This document shows, one piece after another, positions 18,611-28,076 of a stretch of DNA of 64,000 nt; the first letter of the stretch is position 1; every line of letters begins with the position of its first letter. The stretch comes from Mesorhizobium loti (GTDB lineage Bacteria > Pseudomonadota > Alphaproteobacteria > Rhizobiales > Rhizobiaceae), in NCBI RefSeq assembly GCF_001510895.1, contig NZ_LPWA01000109.1:216285-280284 (forward strand), given 5' to 3'. The translations under genes were made by a program, and so were the position numbers. The notes under the pieces were generated by a model. The model was not told the DNA's origin and made no database searches. It saw only the letters and a list, made by a program, of their open reading frames with translations.

Positions 18611-20114
18611 GTGAACAACGATCGGCGCGGACTGGCGAAACACAGCGTCGTGGGCATGTTCTGGACGGCCCTGTCGATGGGCGCCCTCGCCGTCGCGGAG
18701 CTTGTCGCCCTCCTCATCCTGGCCCGGCTGCTCTCGCCCAATGAGTTCGGCCTTTACTCCGCAGCCTGATCGTCATCAAATTTTCAGCCATCTTCCAGGG
18801 ACTTGGAATAACCCCCGCGATCGTGCAGCGACCCGCGCTGGAGGAGCGGCATCTTCGGGTCGGACACACCTTGTCGTGCGTGCTCGGGGTCGCCGTGTCC
18901 GCGCTGGTTTGGGCGATGGCGCCAGCCATTGCGGCCTGCTTCGGCTTTCTGACCTCGCTCCGGTCGTGCGTGCGATCTGCTTCGTGTTTCTTTTCCAAGG
19001 GGCCTCCATGGTGTCTTTGGCCGCGGCCCAGCGCGCGCTGCGGTTCCGCTGGCTGGCCCTCGTCGACGCCTGCGCGTTTGCCGCCGGCTACGTCGTTGCC
19101 GGTCCAATTCTGGCTTGGCTCGGCTTCGGCATATGGGCGCTTGTCGGCGCGCTCCTGATCCAGCAGTTCCTCCGCATGATCGTGCTGCTTGTCGGCCAAA
19201 GGCATCCGATGCGGCCTTTGCTGGAGCGGCGCGCTATCGCTGAACTGCTCTATTTCGGCAGCGGCTTTACCATTGCCCGGGTGTGCAATTACCTCGCCAC
19301 CCAGGCGGACAGGCTGGTCGTGGGCCGCTGGCTCGGCGCCGATGCGCTTGGCCTGTACGGCCTGTCGTCGCAGCTCATGACGACGCCTGCGGTCATCGTC
19401 GGCCAGGTTCTCGATCGCGTGCTGTTCCCGACGATGGCGCTGGTCCAGGAACAGCCCGCGCGGCTTGCTCGCGCCTATCGCAGCGCGGTCGCTGGCTGCG
19501 CCCTGCTTGTCCTGCCGGCCAGCGTGGTCGTGGCTATCGTGGCGCCCGAGTTGGTTCTGGTGATCCTCGGGAAGGGATGGCAAGGCGCTGTAGCCCCGCT
19601 CCAGATCCTGGCGTTCAGCATGCTGTTCCGCACGAGCTACAAGCTTAGCGATTCCGTCTCGCGCGCAACGGGCACCGTCTACGCCCGCGCCTGGCGTCAG
19701 GCCGTTTTCACCATCGGCGTCTTCGTCGGATCCCTCATAGGGCAACTGTGGGGTGTGGAAGGCGTGGCGTTCGGCGTCGGCGCGGCCTTCGGGATCAACT
19801 TCTTCCTCATGGCACAGTTGAGCCTGCGCGTGACCGGAATGACATGGGCGGATTTCTTCCTGGTCCACCTGCCTGGCCTCGCGCTCGCCTGCGTCGTCGG
19901 CGCCGGCGTCTGGGCATTCGTGGAATGGCTGCGCGACCTCCAGCTATCTCCGCTTCCGTTGCTCATCGATACCGCATTGCTGGCGTCTGCCGGGGGCCTG
20001 CTGTTGTGCTGGCTCCTGCCGTCGCTGTTCCTTGGACGGGACGGGAAATCGCTGCTTCGCTTGCTCGCCGCCGTGACGCCCGCCTGGCCCAGGATGAAGC
20101 AGGCAACGGACTGA
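18611..20114 (+). CDS. Wzx/MurJ-like lipopolysaccharide flippase, two frameshifts
   Basis: Starting at GTG 18611 (GGAGAGAGGC upstream) the protein reads NNDRRGLAKHSVVGMFWTAL and EFGLYSAA, then hits TGA at 18767. The next frame continues with LIVIKFSAIFQGLGITPAIV up to ACFGF near 18948. A third frame carries SDLAPVVRAICFVF to the end at 20114. Adding one base at each junction makes the span 1506 bp, or 501 residues, normal for a polysaccharide flippase with about 12 to 14 helices. It would move lipid-linked oligosaccharide across the inner membrane. Both shifts look like single-base losses, so either the gene is inactive or the sequence has errors here. Confidence 0.85.
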
Positions 20115-20251
20115 TCAACGGTTGAACTGCACGGCAATCCAGCCATGGATTTCCGGCAAGTTTTGCACAAGCAACATCACACCGCTGAGTTCCGGTCGGG
20201 CACGCGGAAATTTCGTTCTTAGTCTAGGAAAATGCGGAAAGGAGAACGATC

Positions 20252-22882
20252 ATGGCTGAACTCTTCGAAACCCGGGTGGCGACCGCAGGCGACGATGTCG
20301 AAGAGAAAGGCTCCGGTTCGATTTCGACCAACATCAACGACCTGGAGCTGGGTTATGACAGCAGCACCCGCCAGACGGTCGGCATCCGCTTCACCGGCAT
20401 CGATATTCCGAAAGGCGCGATCATCACCAGCGCCTACATCCAGTTCCAGGCCAACGAAGTGAAGACCGGCGCAGCCTCGCTGCTGATCCAGGGCGACAAC
20501 ACCGACGATGCCAGCCCGTTCACCACCGCCAGCTTCAACGTGTCCTCCCTTCCCAGGACCACTGCGTCCACAGCCTGGACGCCGGATCCGTGGACAACGG
20601 TAGGCGAACACGGCCTGGCCGAGCGCACGCCGGACCTCTCGGCGATCGTTCAGGAGATCGTCAACCGCTCGGGCTGGGCTGCGCTCAACGACATGGCGTT
20701 CCTGATCACCGGCACCGGCACCCGCACGGCCGATTCATACGAGTATAATCCCGCCAGCGCGCCGCTGCTGCACATCGAATATCTGCTGCCCGGTCCGGCC
20801 GGCAATCCGGTGGCTTTCAACACGCCTGCCGATGCCGATCCCACCGCCAATCAGATCGCCGAGCTCGCCGCGGCTGGTGCCCCAACCGGAATTACCGCTT
20901 CGGCCACGGATCCCGATGCCGGATCGAGCGTCACCTACAGCCTCAACGATGCGCGTTTCGCCATCGATGCCAACACTGGCGTCATCACCCGCTCGGCTAT
21001 CGGCACGCTCGACTTCGAGACCCAGGCGTCGATCAACCTGACGGTGACGGCAACCTCCTCCGACGGCAGCACCGCCAACAAGAGCTTCACTCTCGCCGTC
21101 CTCGACAGCCCAGAGCCGATCGCATTCAACGCTCCGCCCGATGCCAACAGCGCGGCCAACCAGATTGCCCAGAATGCCGCCGCCGGCACTGCTGTCGGCA
21201 TCACCGCCTCGGCCTCGGATCCCGATGCCGGCTCGACGGTCACCTACACGATCGACGACCAGCGCTTTGCCATCAATTCCAGCACGGGCGTCATCACGCG
21301 ATCGGCCAACGGCACGCTCGATGCCCAATCCGAACCGACGGTCAATCTCCACGTGACAGCCACCTCGTCCGATGGCAGCATTGACACCCACACCTTCACC
21401 GTAGGCGTCACCGCCAGCCAGCAGCCGGTGGCCTTCAACACTCCGCCCGACTCAAACCCCAGCGCCAATCAGATCGCCGAGCTCGCAGCAGCCGGTGCTC
21501 CGACCGGAATTACCGCTTCGGCCACGGATCCCGATGCCGGATCGAGCGTCACCTACAGCATCAACGATGCGCGCTTTGCCATTGATTCCAGCACCGGTGT
21601 CATCACGCGCTCGGCTGTCGGCACGCTCGACTTCGAGACCCAGTCGTCCATCAACCTGACGGTGACGGCGACCTCCTCCGACGGCAGCACCGCCAACAAG
21701 AGCTTCACCCTCGCCGTCCTCGACAGCCCGGAACCCGTTGCGTTCAACAATCCGCCAGATGCCAACACTGCCGTCAACCAGATTGCCCAGAATGCCGCCG
21801 CGGGCACTGCTGTCGGCATCACCGCCTCGGCCAAGGATCCCGATGCCGGTTCGACAGTCACCTACACGATCGATGATACGCGCTTTGCCATCAATTCCAG
21901 CACGGGCGTCATCACGCGATCGGCCAACGGCACGCTCGATGCCCAATCCGAACCGTCAATCAATCTACACGTGACGGCGACCTCGTCCGACAGCAGCGTC
22001 GCCACTCACACCTTCACCGTCGGCGTCACCGCTAGCCAGTTGCCGACATCGGTGACCTTGGCGCATACCATTCTGACGTCGCAGTGGTCGCCGCCAAGTC
22101 CCGATCCAACGGATATCGTCTATATTTCTCATCTCGGCACGCTGCTGGTTGCCGACAGCGAAGTCGATGAAATGTCCATTTTCACCGGCAAGAATCTCTA
22201 CCAGATGAATCTGAACGGCACCCTGGCGGGTACGCTCACCACCATCAATTTCTCCGATGAGCCGGCCGGGGTCACTTACAATCCGACGAACCACCATCTC
22301 TTCTTCGCGGACGACACCGGCACGAAGAGCGTCTACGAGTTGAACCCGGGCAAGGACGGCCTCTACAACACGTCCGACGATATCGTGACCTCATTCAGGA
22401 CGTCCGCGTTCGGCAGTTCGGATTCGGAGAGTCTTGCCTACGACACAAAGCGCGGAGTGCTCTATCTCGAGGATGGCTCAACCCATAGGATTTACACAAT
22501 CGCTCCGGGCCAGAACGGCAAATTCGACGGCGTCCCAAGCACGGGCGGCGATGATGTCGTGACGAGTTTTTCCGTACAAGCGCTCGGAACCCCTTCCGAC
22601 GGGGGTATCGCGTATGATCCGGTCCACGACCTGCTTTATGTCATCACGTCACGCAACTCGGTGGCAATGGTGACGCCAACCGGGGATCTGCTGGGCACGC
22701 TCGATATCTCCGCCGCCAACGCGAAGAAACCGGCGGGATTGGCGCTGGCGCCGAGCAGCGACGATCCGAGCCACCAAATGAGCCTCTACATCGTCGATCG
22801 GGGCGTGGACAACAACACGAACCCGACCGAGAACGACGGCAAGATCTATGAATTCCACCTGAATGATTGGCTGCTCGCCTGA
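20252..22882 (+). CDS. Large repeat-rich probable type I secreted protein: beta-sandwich, four cadherin-like repeats, beta-propeller
   Basis: 876 residues with no signal peptide. Residues 1-185 form a beta-sandwich of DNRLRE-like appearance (GDDVEEKGSGSIS to LLHIEYLLPG). Four cadherin-like repeats follow, each near 100 residues, starting at PVAFNTPADADPTAN, PIAFNAPPDANSAAN, PVAFNTPPDSNPSAN and PVAFNNPPDANTAVN, with the calcium-type ATDPDAGSSVTYS motif. The C-terminal 280 residues look like an NHL/SdiA-regulated-type beta-propeller (VYISHLGTLLVADSEVDEM). It ends in DWLLA, echoing the LLA end of the next protein. Lack of Sec signal and the adjacent transporter argue for type I export. It is a probable surface adhesin or matrix protein. 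Confidence 0.82.
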   Translation: MAELFETRVATAGDDVEEKGSGSISTNINDLELGYDSSTRQTVGIRFTGIDIPKGAIITSAYIQFQANEVKTGAASLLIQGDNTDDASPFTTASFNVSSLPRTTASTAWTPDPWTTVGEHGLAERTPDLSAIVQEIVNRSGWAALNDMAFLITGTGTRTADSYEYNPASAPLLHIEYLLPGPAGNPVAFNTPADADPTANQIAELAAAGAPTGITASATDPDAGSSVTYSLNDARFAIDANTGVITRSAIGTLDFETQASINLTVTATSSDGSTANKSFTLAVLDSPEPIAFNAPPDANSAANQIAQNAAAGTAVGITASASDPDAGSTVTYTIDDQRFAINSSTGVITRSANGTLDAQSEPTVNLHVTATSSDGSIDTHTFTVGVTASQQPVAFNTPPDSNPSANQIAELAAAGAPTGITASATDPDAGSSVTYSINDARFAIDSSTGVITRSAVGTLDFETQSSINLTVTATSSDGSTANKSFTLAVLDSPEPVAFNNPPDANTAVNQIAQNAAAGTAVGITASAKDPDAGSTVTYTIDDTRFAINSSTGVITRSANGTLDAQSEPSINLHVTATSSDSSVATHTFTVGVTASQLPTSVTLAHTILTSQWSPPSPDPTDIVYISHLGTLLVADSEVDEMSIFTGKNLYQMNLNGTLAGTLTTINFSDEPAGVTYNPTNHHLFFADDTGTKSVYELNPGKDGLYNTSDDIVTSFRTSAFGSSDSESLAYDTKRGVLYLEDGSTHRIYTIAPGQNGKFDGVPSTGGDDVVTSFSVQALGTPSDGGIAYDPVHDLLYVITSRNSVAMVTPTGDLLGTLDISAANAKKPAGLALAPSSDDPSHQMSLYIVDRGVDNNTNPTENDGKIYEFHLNDWLLA
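20263..21130 (+). repeat. Long direct repeat, copy 1 (second copy near 23433-24300)
   Basis: DNA encoding the beta-sandwich and the first cadherin-like repeat is nearly identical, base for base, to the corresponding part of the next gene about 3.17 kb away. Long uninterrupted matches are obvious, for example around 20440-20520 against 23610-23690. Recombination between copies would delete about 3.2 kb and fuse the two genes. Confidence 0.85.
20811..22040 (+). repeat. Tandem repeat of a two-cadherin unit, about 606 bp each
   Basis: The pair of cadherin-like repeats at 20811-21416 is repeated with high nucleotide identity at 21420-22040. Long stretches such as the segment starting accggaattaccgcttcgg occur in both. 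The unit is a duplicated pair of domains, not four independent repeats. Confidence 0.75.
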
Positions 22883-23081
22883 TCCGGCAGACGCAATGCG
22901 CATCGATGCCGCCTTGGCGGCAATTGGCAGACCGCGGGCAAGCCCGGTGCACCGCCAACGCCGATGCGACCCGATCCCTCCGACCTCGACGCCCTCGATC
23001 GCTCCCGGCCGGAGCCGACCATTAGATCCATCCGGACCCATCGAGGCCGAGGTCCGGAAATAGCGGCAACGGAATCCCGAT

Positions 23082-26000
23082 ATGTCCAAACCACCTCGCA
23101 TTCCCGACAGCGACGATGCAATCGGACTGCTCGTGACGGAGTTCCGCTCGACGTCCTTTCAAAAAAGCCTTCACCCGCTCGATGACGGCTCGCCGTTCGC
23201 CACCGGCGATCCGAACGTCGTGAAGTTCCTGCATGGCGATGATGGCGCGCCGCGGGCTTCGGCGACATCGGATGACAACAGCCTCGCCGTTGCGCTGGGC
23301 AAGCGCGATGACGGCCATGGCGCAGTACAATCCACCCCAACCTCGCATGTGGCCGCTGACACCGGCACCATCCCGACTGGTGCCGTGCCCATCGCCGGCA
23401 GCCTCCTTGCCAGCGCAACCGCTATCGACCCGATCTTCGAAACCAGGGTGGCGGCCGCGGGCGACGATGTCGAGGAGAAGGGCTCCGGCGCGATTTCGAC
23501 CAACATCAGCGACCTGGAGCTGGGTTATGACGGCACGACCCGCCAGACAGTCGGCCTCCGCTTCACCGGTATCAACATCCCGCAAGGCGCCATCATCACC
23601 AGCGCCTATATCCAATTCCAGGCCAACGAGGTGAAGACCGGCGCGGCCTCGCTGCTGATCCAGGGCGACAACACCGACGACGCCAGCCCCTTCACCACCG
23701 CCAGCTTCAACGTGTCCTCTCTTCCCAGGACCACAGCATCGGCAGCCTGGACGCCCGACCCGTGGACCACGGTAGGCGAACACGGCCTGGCCGAGCGCAC
23801 ACCCGACCTCTCGGCGATCGTGCAGGAGATCGTCAACCGCCCGGGCTGGGCTGCGCTCAATGACATGGCGTTACTGATCACCGGCACCGGCACCCGCACG
23901 GCCGATTCATACGAGTATAATCCCGCCAGCGCGCCGCTGCTGCACATCGAATATCTGCTGCCCGGTCCGGCCGGCAATCCGGTGGCTTTCAACACACCGC
24001 CCGATGCCGATCCCGCCGCCAATCAGATCGCCGAGCTCGCCGCGGCCGGCGCCCCGACCGGGATCACCGCTTCGGCCACGGATCCCGACGCCGGCTCGAC
24101 CGTCGCCTACAGCCTCAACGATTCGCGTTTCGCCATCGATGCCAGCACTGGCGTCATCACCCGCTCGGCCACCGGTACCCTCGACTTCGAGACCCAGTCG
24201 TCGATCAACTTGACGGTTACGGCAACCTCGTCGGACGGAAGCACGGCCAACCAGACCTTCACCCTCGCCGTCCTCGACAGCCCGGAGCCGGTCGCGTTCA
24301 ACATCCCGCCGGATGCCGACAACGCCGTCAATCAAATCGCTCAGAACGCCGCCGCCGGCACGGCGGTCGGGATCACCGCGTCGGCCAAGGATCCCGACGC
24401 CGGCTCGACGGTCACCTACACGATTGACGACCCGCGCTTTGCCATCAATTCCAGCACGGGCGTCATCACACGCTCGGCCACCGGCACGCTCAATGCGGCA
24501 ACCGAGCCGTCGATCAACCTCCACGTCACCGCAACCTCGTCCGACGGGAGCACCGCCGCGCAAGACTATGCCGTCAACGTGGGGACAGCGCCGATATTCC
24601 AGACGCAGATCGCCTCCAGCACCGATGACGTCGAGCAAGGTCCTACAGGCGGGATGGACCTCACCAGCACCAATCTCGACATGGCTATCGAGTACGGAGG
24701 CACCAAGAACCAGACAATCGGAGTCCGCTTCACCAACATCGACATCCCCTACGACGCCATCATCACCAATGCCTATATTCAGTTCGAGGCCCAAAACACG
24801 AGCACCGGCGCTGTATCGCTACTGATCCGTGGCGAAAACAGCGACGAATCCACCCCTTTCGAAAGCGAAACAAGCGACGTCACATCACGTCCCATGACGA
24901 GTGCCTCGGTGACGTGGACTCCACCCGACTGGACGGTGGCCACGGAAGCCGGCCCGGCCGAGCGCACGCCGGACCTGTCAGCCATCTTGCAGGAAATCAT
25001 CGACAGACCGGGCTGGTTGACAGCCAATGACATGGCGTTCGTCGTCAGCGGCGCCAGCGGTACGCGCCGGGCCTATTCCTTCGACGGCAGCGCCGCCGGC
25101 GCGCCGCTCTTGCACGTCGAGTACTATGTGCCGACGACAGGCCCAGTCGCCTTCAAGCATCCACAGGATGCCGACGCTGTCGCCAATGAGATTACCCAAA
25201 ACGCAGCCGCGGGCTCCCTGGTTCACATCACAGCCTCAGCCAAGGATCCCGACGGGGCCGATATGGTCACCTACAGTATCGACGACACGCGCTTCGCCAT
25301 CGATCCCAGCACGGGCGTCATCACGCGCTCAGACACCGGCACGCTCAATGCGGCTACCGAGCCGTCGGTCAACCTCCACGTCACCGCAACCTCGTCCGAC
25401 GGGAGCACCGCTACGCAAAACTATACTGCCAGCGTCGTGCCAACGGCGGCGCCGCAGGTATTATACCGCTACGCGGTCTTTGGCGATTACGGCGACACCG
25501 ATCTCTCCGGCGAGAAGGCGGTGTCGGCGATGGTCCATGCCTGGAACGTCGATTTCATTCTCACAATAGGCGACAACGTCTACGCGCCGCAGGTAATGGA
25601 CGCTGCCGTCGGCCAGCAATATCACGACTACATCGGCAACTATCAGGGCGCGTACGGGAGCGGCAGCACCATCAACCGCTTCTTTCCCACGCTAGGAAAT
25701 CACGAATACAACGAAAACAACGTTACCAACTACCTGAACTACTTCACGTTGCCCGACAACGAGAGATACTACGACTTCCAGGTAGGGCCGGTGCACTTCT
25801 TCGCCCTCAACAGCAACAAGCAGGAGCCCGACGGCCGCAGCGCCACGTCAGTGCAGGGCCACTGGGTCCAAAACCTTCTCGCGAATTCCAACGCGAGCTT
25901 CGACGTGGCGTATTTCCATCACACGCCATACAATCCAAGCGGCAGCGCTGCCATCATGCGGTGGCCCTTCGAGCAATGGGGCGTGAATGCGGTTTTTGCC

Positions 26001-26624
26001 GGCCATCAGCACAATTATTACCGGGAGAACCGGGACGACAACGGCGACGGCGTCTTTCTTCCGTACACGACCACCGGCCTTGGCGGCGCCGGCAAAACCG
26101 TCCCGAATGTCGGCGCCAACCTGGTGACGGTCACAGACCAGGGCATGCTGATCGAGTTCTACAAAGTGAGCAGCTTCAACGGGACGACCGCAACCCCCGT
26201 GCTGACGGATTCCTACTTTGTCCCGACGCCGGCGGGCCGCGCTCCGACAATCTCCAACGGCGGCTACGTCCTGAACGGCACTGCCGGCGCCGACTATTTG
26301 TGGGGTCTGGGCGGAAACGACACGCTGATCGGCGGACGCGGAAACGACACGCTGGTTGCCGGCAACCAGCACAATCTGTTCGTGTTCGCCCGCGGTGACG
26401 GTCAAGATACGGTTATGAATTTCCTGCCCGGCGCCGGCACCGGCGACGTCCTCGATCTCAGAGCCTTCGGCATATACAACGCGAGCCAATTCCAGCAGGT
26501 GGCATCGAACCAGGGCTCGAACGTCGTGGCATCCCTGGGCAGCGGGGATCAGATCACGCTGACTGGCGTTCATGTGGATCAGTTCCACAACGACAACTTC
26601 GTGAGCACCCTGCTACTCGCGTAA
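23082..26624 (+). CDS. RTX-type secreted protein with purple-acid-phosphatase-like domain
   Basis: 1180 residues. After a unique 120-residue N terminus come a beta-sandwich close to that of the preceding protein, two cadherin-like repeats, a second divergent beta-sandwich (IFQTQIASSTDDVEQGPTGG) and a third cadherin-like repeat. A calcineurin-type metallophosphatase domain follows (about residues 795-1040) with the full motif set GDYGDTD, GDNVY, GNHEY, FHHTPYN and GHQHNYYRE. Next come two glycine-rich RTX nonapeptides (GGNDTLIGGRGNDTLVAG) and a C-terminal tail ending STLLLA. This is a type I secretion substrate. The motif spacing resembles purple acid phosphatases, suggesting extracellular phosphate scavenging or matrix modification. 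Activity is inferred. Confidence 0.9.
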   Translation: MSKPPRIPDSDDAIGLLVTEFRSTSFQKSLHPLDDGSPFATGDPNVVKFLHGDDGAPRASATSDDNSLAVALGKRDDGHGAVQSTPTSHVAADTGTIPTGAVPIAGSLLASATAIDPIFETRVAAAGDDVEEKGSGAISTNISDLELGYDGTTRQTVGLRFTGINIPQGAIITSAYIQFQANEVKTGAASLLIQGDNTDDASPFTTASFNVSSLPRTTASAAWTPDPWTTVGEHGLAERTPDLSAIVQEIVNRPGWAALNDMALLITGTGTRTADSYEYNPASAPLLHIEYLLPGPAGNPVAFNTPPDADPAANQIAELAAAGAPTGITASATDPDAGSTVAYSLNDSRFAIDASTGVITRSATGTLDFETQSSINLTVTATSSDGSTANQTFTLAVLDSPEPVAFNIPPDADNAVNQIAQNAAAGTAVGITASAKDPDAGSTVTYTIDDPRFAINSSTGVITRSATGTLNAATEPSINLHVTATSSDGSTAAQDYAVNVGTAPIFQTQIASSTDDVEQGPTGGMDLTSTNLDMAIEYGGTKNQTIGVRFTNIDIPYDAIITNAYIQFEAQNTSTGAVSLLIRGENSDESTPFESETSDVTSRPMTSASVTWTPPDWTVATEAGPAERTPDLSAILQEIIDRPGWLTANDMAFVVSGASGTRRAYSFDGSAAGAPLLHVEYYVPTTGPVAFKHPQDADAVANEITQNAAAGSLVHITASAKDPDGADMVTYSIDDTRFAIDPSTGVITRSDTGTLNAATEPSVNLHVTATSSDGSTATQNYTASVVPTAAPQVLYRYAVFGDYGDTDLSGEKAVSAMVHAWNVDFILTIGDNVYAPQVMDAAVGQQYHDYIGNYQGAYGSGSTINRFFPTLGNHEYNENNVTNYLNYFTLPDNERYYDFQVGPVHFFALNSNKQEPDGRSATSVQGHWVQNLLANSNASFDVAYFHHTPYNPSGSAAIMRWPFEQWGVNAVFAGHQHNYYRENRDDNGDGVFLPYTTTGLGGAGKTVPNVGANLVTVTDQGMLIEFYKVSSFNGTTATPVLTDSYFVPTPAGRAPTISNGGYVLNGTAGADYLWGLGGNDTLIGGRGNDTLVAGNQHNLFVFARGDGQDTVMNFLPGAGTGDVLDLRAFGIYNASQFQQVASNQGSNVVASLGSGDQITLTGVHVDQFHNDNFVSTLLLA
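23433..24300 (+). repeat. Long direct repeat, copy 2 (first copy near 20263-21130)
   Basis: Second copy of the segment encoding the beta-sandwich and first cadherin-like repeat. It differs from copy 1 by scattered, mostly third-position changes, so the duplication is recent or kept similar by gene conversion. Confidence 0.85.
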
Positions 26625-26685
26625 CGGCGGACCCGCGAGCGCAGCCAAGCAAGACGCGAGGTTGGTCGCTGCCGGCAAAGAAATG

Positions 26686-26730
26686 CCCGGATCGCTCGCG
26701 GCACTCTGGCCGTGCGCGAGCGGATCCGGG
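26686..26730 (-). terminator. Hairpin between convergent genes, probable terminator
   Basis: The arms cccggatcgctcgcggcac and gtgcgcgagcggatccggg pair almost perfectly around a 7-base loop. It lies between the stop of the RTX phosphatase gene and the stop of the small RR-leader gene. On the minus strand it is followed by a T-rich run (ATTTCTTT), so it fits best as a terminator for the minus-strand operon, possibly serving both. Confidence 0.6.
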
Positions 26731-26753
26731 CTGTCAATGATGATCGAAGAAGC

Positions 26754-26996
26754 TTACGATTGGCCGGGAGGGCCAACGTGAATGTGGTTCTTGTCCCCCC
26801 AGCCATTGCCCGGCTTTGATCCTCCCGACTGGGCGATTGCTTTGGAGTTCAAGCTCGTGCCGAGCAGAAGCGTTATCGCCGGCGGGGTCACCGCCGCAAA
26901 ACGTCCCGCTTTCTTGAGAAAGTCCCGGCGCGCCCGAGACTCTGAAACCAGCGTTTCCTGCGTCCGTTTCGAGCGTTTTGCGCTTTCGGTTGGCAT
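26754..26996 (-). CDS. Very small protein with RR-type leader and Gly/Pro-rich C terminus (possible modified-peptide precursor)
   Basis: 80 residues from the ATG at 26996. The leader SESRARRDFLKKAGRFAAV resembles a Tat signal (RRDFLKK) and is followed by a hydrophobic stretch (PPAITLLLGTSLNS) and an AxA-like site (KAIAQS). The remaining mature part is only about 20 residues, rich in Gly, Asn, His and Pro (GNGWGDKNHIHVGPPGQS), ending in serine. It is the last gene of the minus-strand run that contains a PqqD-HprK fusion and a nucleotidyltransferase, 85 bp after the latter. It could be a Tat-exported peptide or the substrate of those enzymes. No known precursor family is claimed. Confidence 0.65.
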   Translation of the reverse strand: MPTESAKRSKRTQETLVSESRARRDFLKKAGRFAAVTPPAITLLLGTSLNSKAIAQSGGSKPGNGWGDKNHIHVGPPGQS

Positions 26997-27080
26997 GTCA
27001 AACCTCCCCACGAGCGTTTCAGGATTTCACAGACTTTACCCTATGCTTCCCGGCACAGGCGCACTAGTTCACCAAAAGGC

Positions 27081-28076
27081 TTAGATTTTCGTGCCGGGGT
27101 TCGAGAGCTTGCGAGCGATGCGCCGCGCAAGATCGACCGAGCCACGGCGCGCCAAGCTGTCGGCCCGTGAAAACCGCCATGTGCCCCACGTCAAATTGCC
27201 GGCCAGGCGCAACGGAGCGCCGATGACCGGGTGGGTCGCCGTGAACACGCGCCTCCAGTGCTGGAAACGGACCATCGGGCGCCGTGCGCATTTTGCCGGA
27301 ATGCTGGTTCCGAAGAAATGCTGCAGGGCGAGGAGTTGGGTATCGAGCGCATTGCGGGCGCCTGGATCCGCCAAGGATGCCCGCAGCGCCGTCCAGTCCA
27401 CGTCCTCGCTTTCCGCCAATCGTGCCAGATCATGAAGGTGCCTGAGATCAATCCTTCCGCGCCAATAATCCCCCTCCTTGAGGAGGTCATGCACGATCCA
27501 GTGCAGGGCGCGGGACCGGACGGGCGGAATATTCACCCGCAGACCGTTTCGCCGGACGAGCTTGGGCGGCTCAAAGCCGCTACCGCTGCTTGGCCGCAGC
27601 TCCAACACTCCGACGTCCTGCTGCCGGAGCATGCCTCGAGCACCCGCTATCTCGACGTAGCCGAGCTCCTCAAGGCAGGCTTTCGCGACCGTCTGTTCGG
27701 CCGGCTCCACGGCCAGATCGAGGTCACTGGTCATCCTGCTCGGAACCCGACCGGTCGGGGAAAGGAACAGGGGGATGGCCCCCTTGAGCAGGAGCGGAAC
27801 GATGCCGCGGCGGTTGAGGGCTGCGACGGCTTCATGCAGTTGGGCTCGCAAGCGCAGGTTTCGCTCCCGATTGCAGCCGTGAACGAACCGAAGATACTTG
27901 CGCACGTCCCGCGGGAGCCGACCGATCTGGCCGGCCCGCAATAGGGACGAAAATAGGTCCGGCGTAAGCAAGGTGCGATTGGCCAGGGCAATCACCGCGC
28001 GCCAGTCGGCCGTATCGGCCGGACAGCCGCGAAGCCCGGCAACCAATGCCTCGAGCGCGTTGCTCCTGCGCCTCAT
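27081..28076 (-). CDS. Nucleotidyltransferase family protein (PF14907-like)
   Basis: 331 residues. The nucleotidyltransferase signature appears as LLLKGAIPLFL followed by MTSDLDLAVEP (about residues 98-125), as in the uncharacterised nucleotidyltransferase family of polysaccharide and peptide-modification loci. The C-terminal half is helical with a basic tail. It overlaps the preceding PqqD-HprK gene by 4 bp (ATGA), a sign of translational coupling, so the two products probably act together. Nucleotide donor and acceptor are unknown; the kinase product or the nearby small peptide are candidates by context only. Confidence 0.85.
   Translation of the reverse strand: MRRRSNALEALVAGLRGCPADTADWRAVIALANRTLLTPDLFSSLLRAGQIGRLPRDVRKYLRFVHGCNRERNLRLRAQLHEAVAALNRRGIVPLLLKGAIPLFLSPTGRVPSRMTSDLDLAVEPAEQTVAKACLEELGYVEIAGARGMLRQQDVGVLELRPSSGSGFEPPKLVRRNGLRVNIPPVRSRALHWIVHDLLKEGDYWRGRIDLRHLHDLARLAESEDVDWTALRASLADPGARNALDTQLLALQHFFGTSIPAKCARRPMVRFQHWRRVFTATHPVIGAPLRLAGNLTWGTWRFSRADSLARRGSVDLARRIARKLSNPGTKI

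Noticed and set aside
20811..22040. CRISPR array or simple satellite
   Set aside because: The repeats are long, in frame and encode cadherin-like domains. There are no short identical repeats with unique spacers.
20252..26624. Tailspike or phage-derived origin for the large repeat proteins
   Set aside because: No phage structural, integrase or lysis genes nearby, while a type I transporter and adaptor are adjacent and the second protein has RTX repeats.
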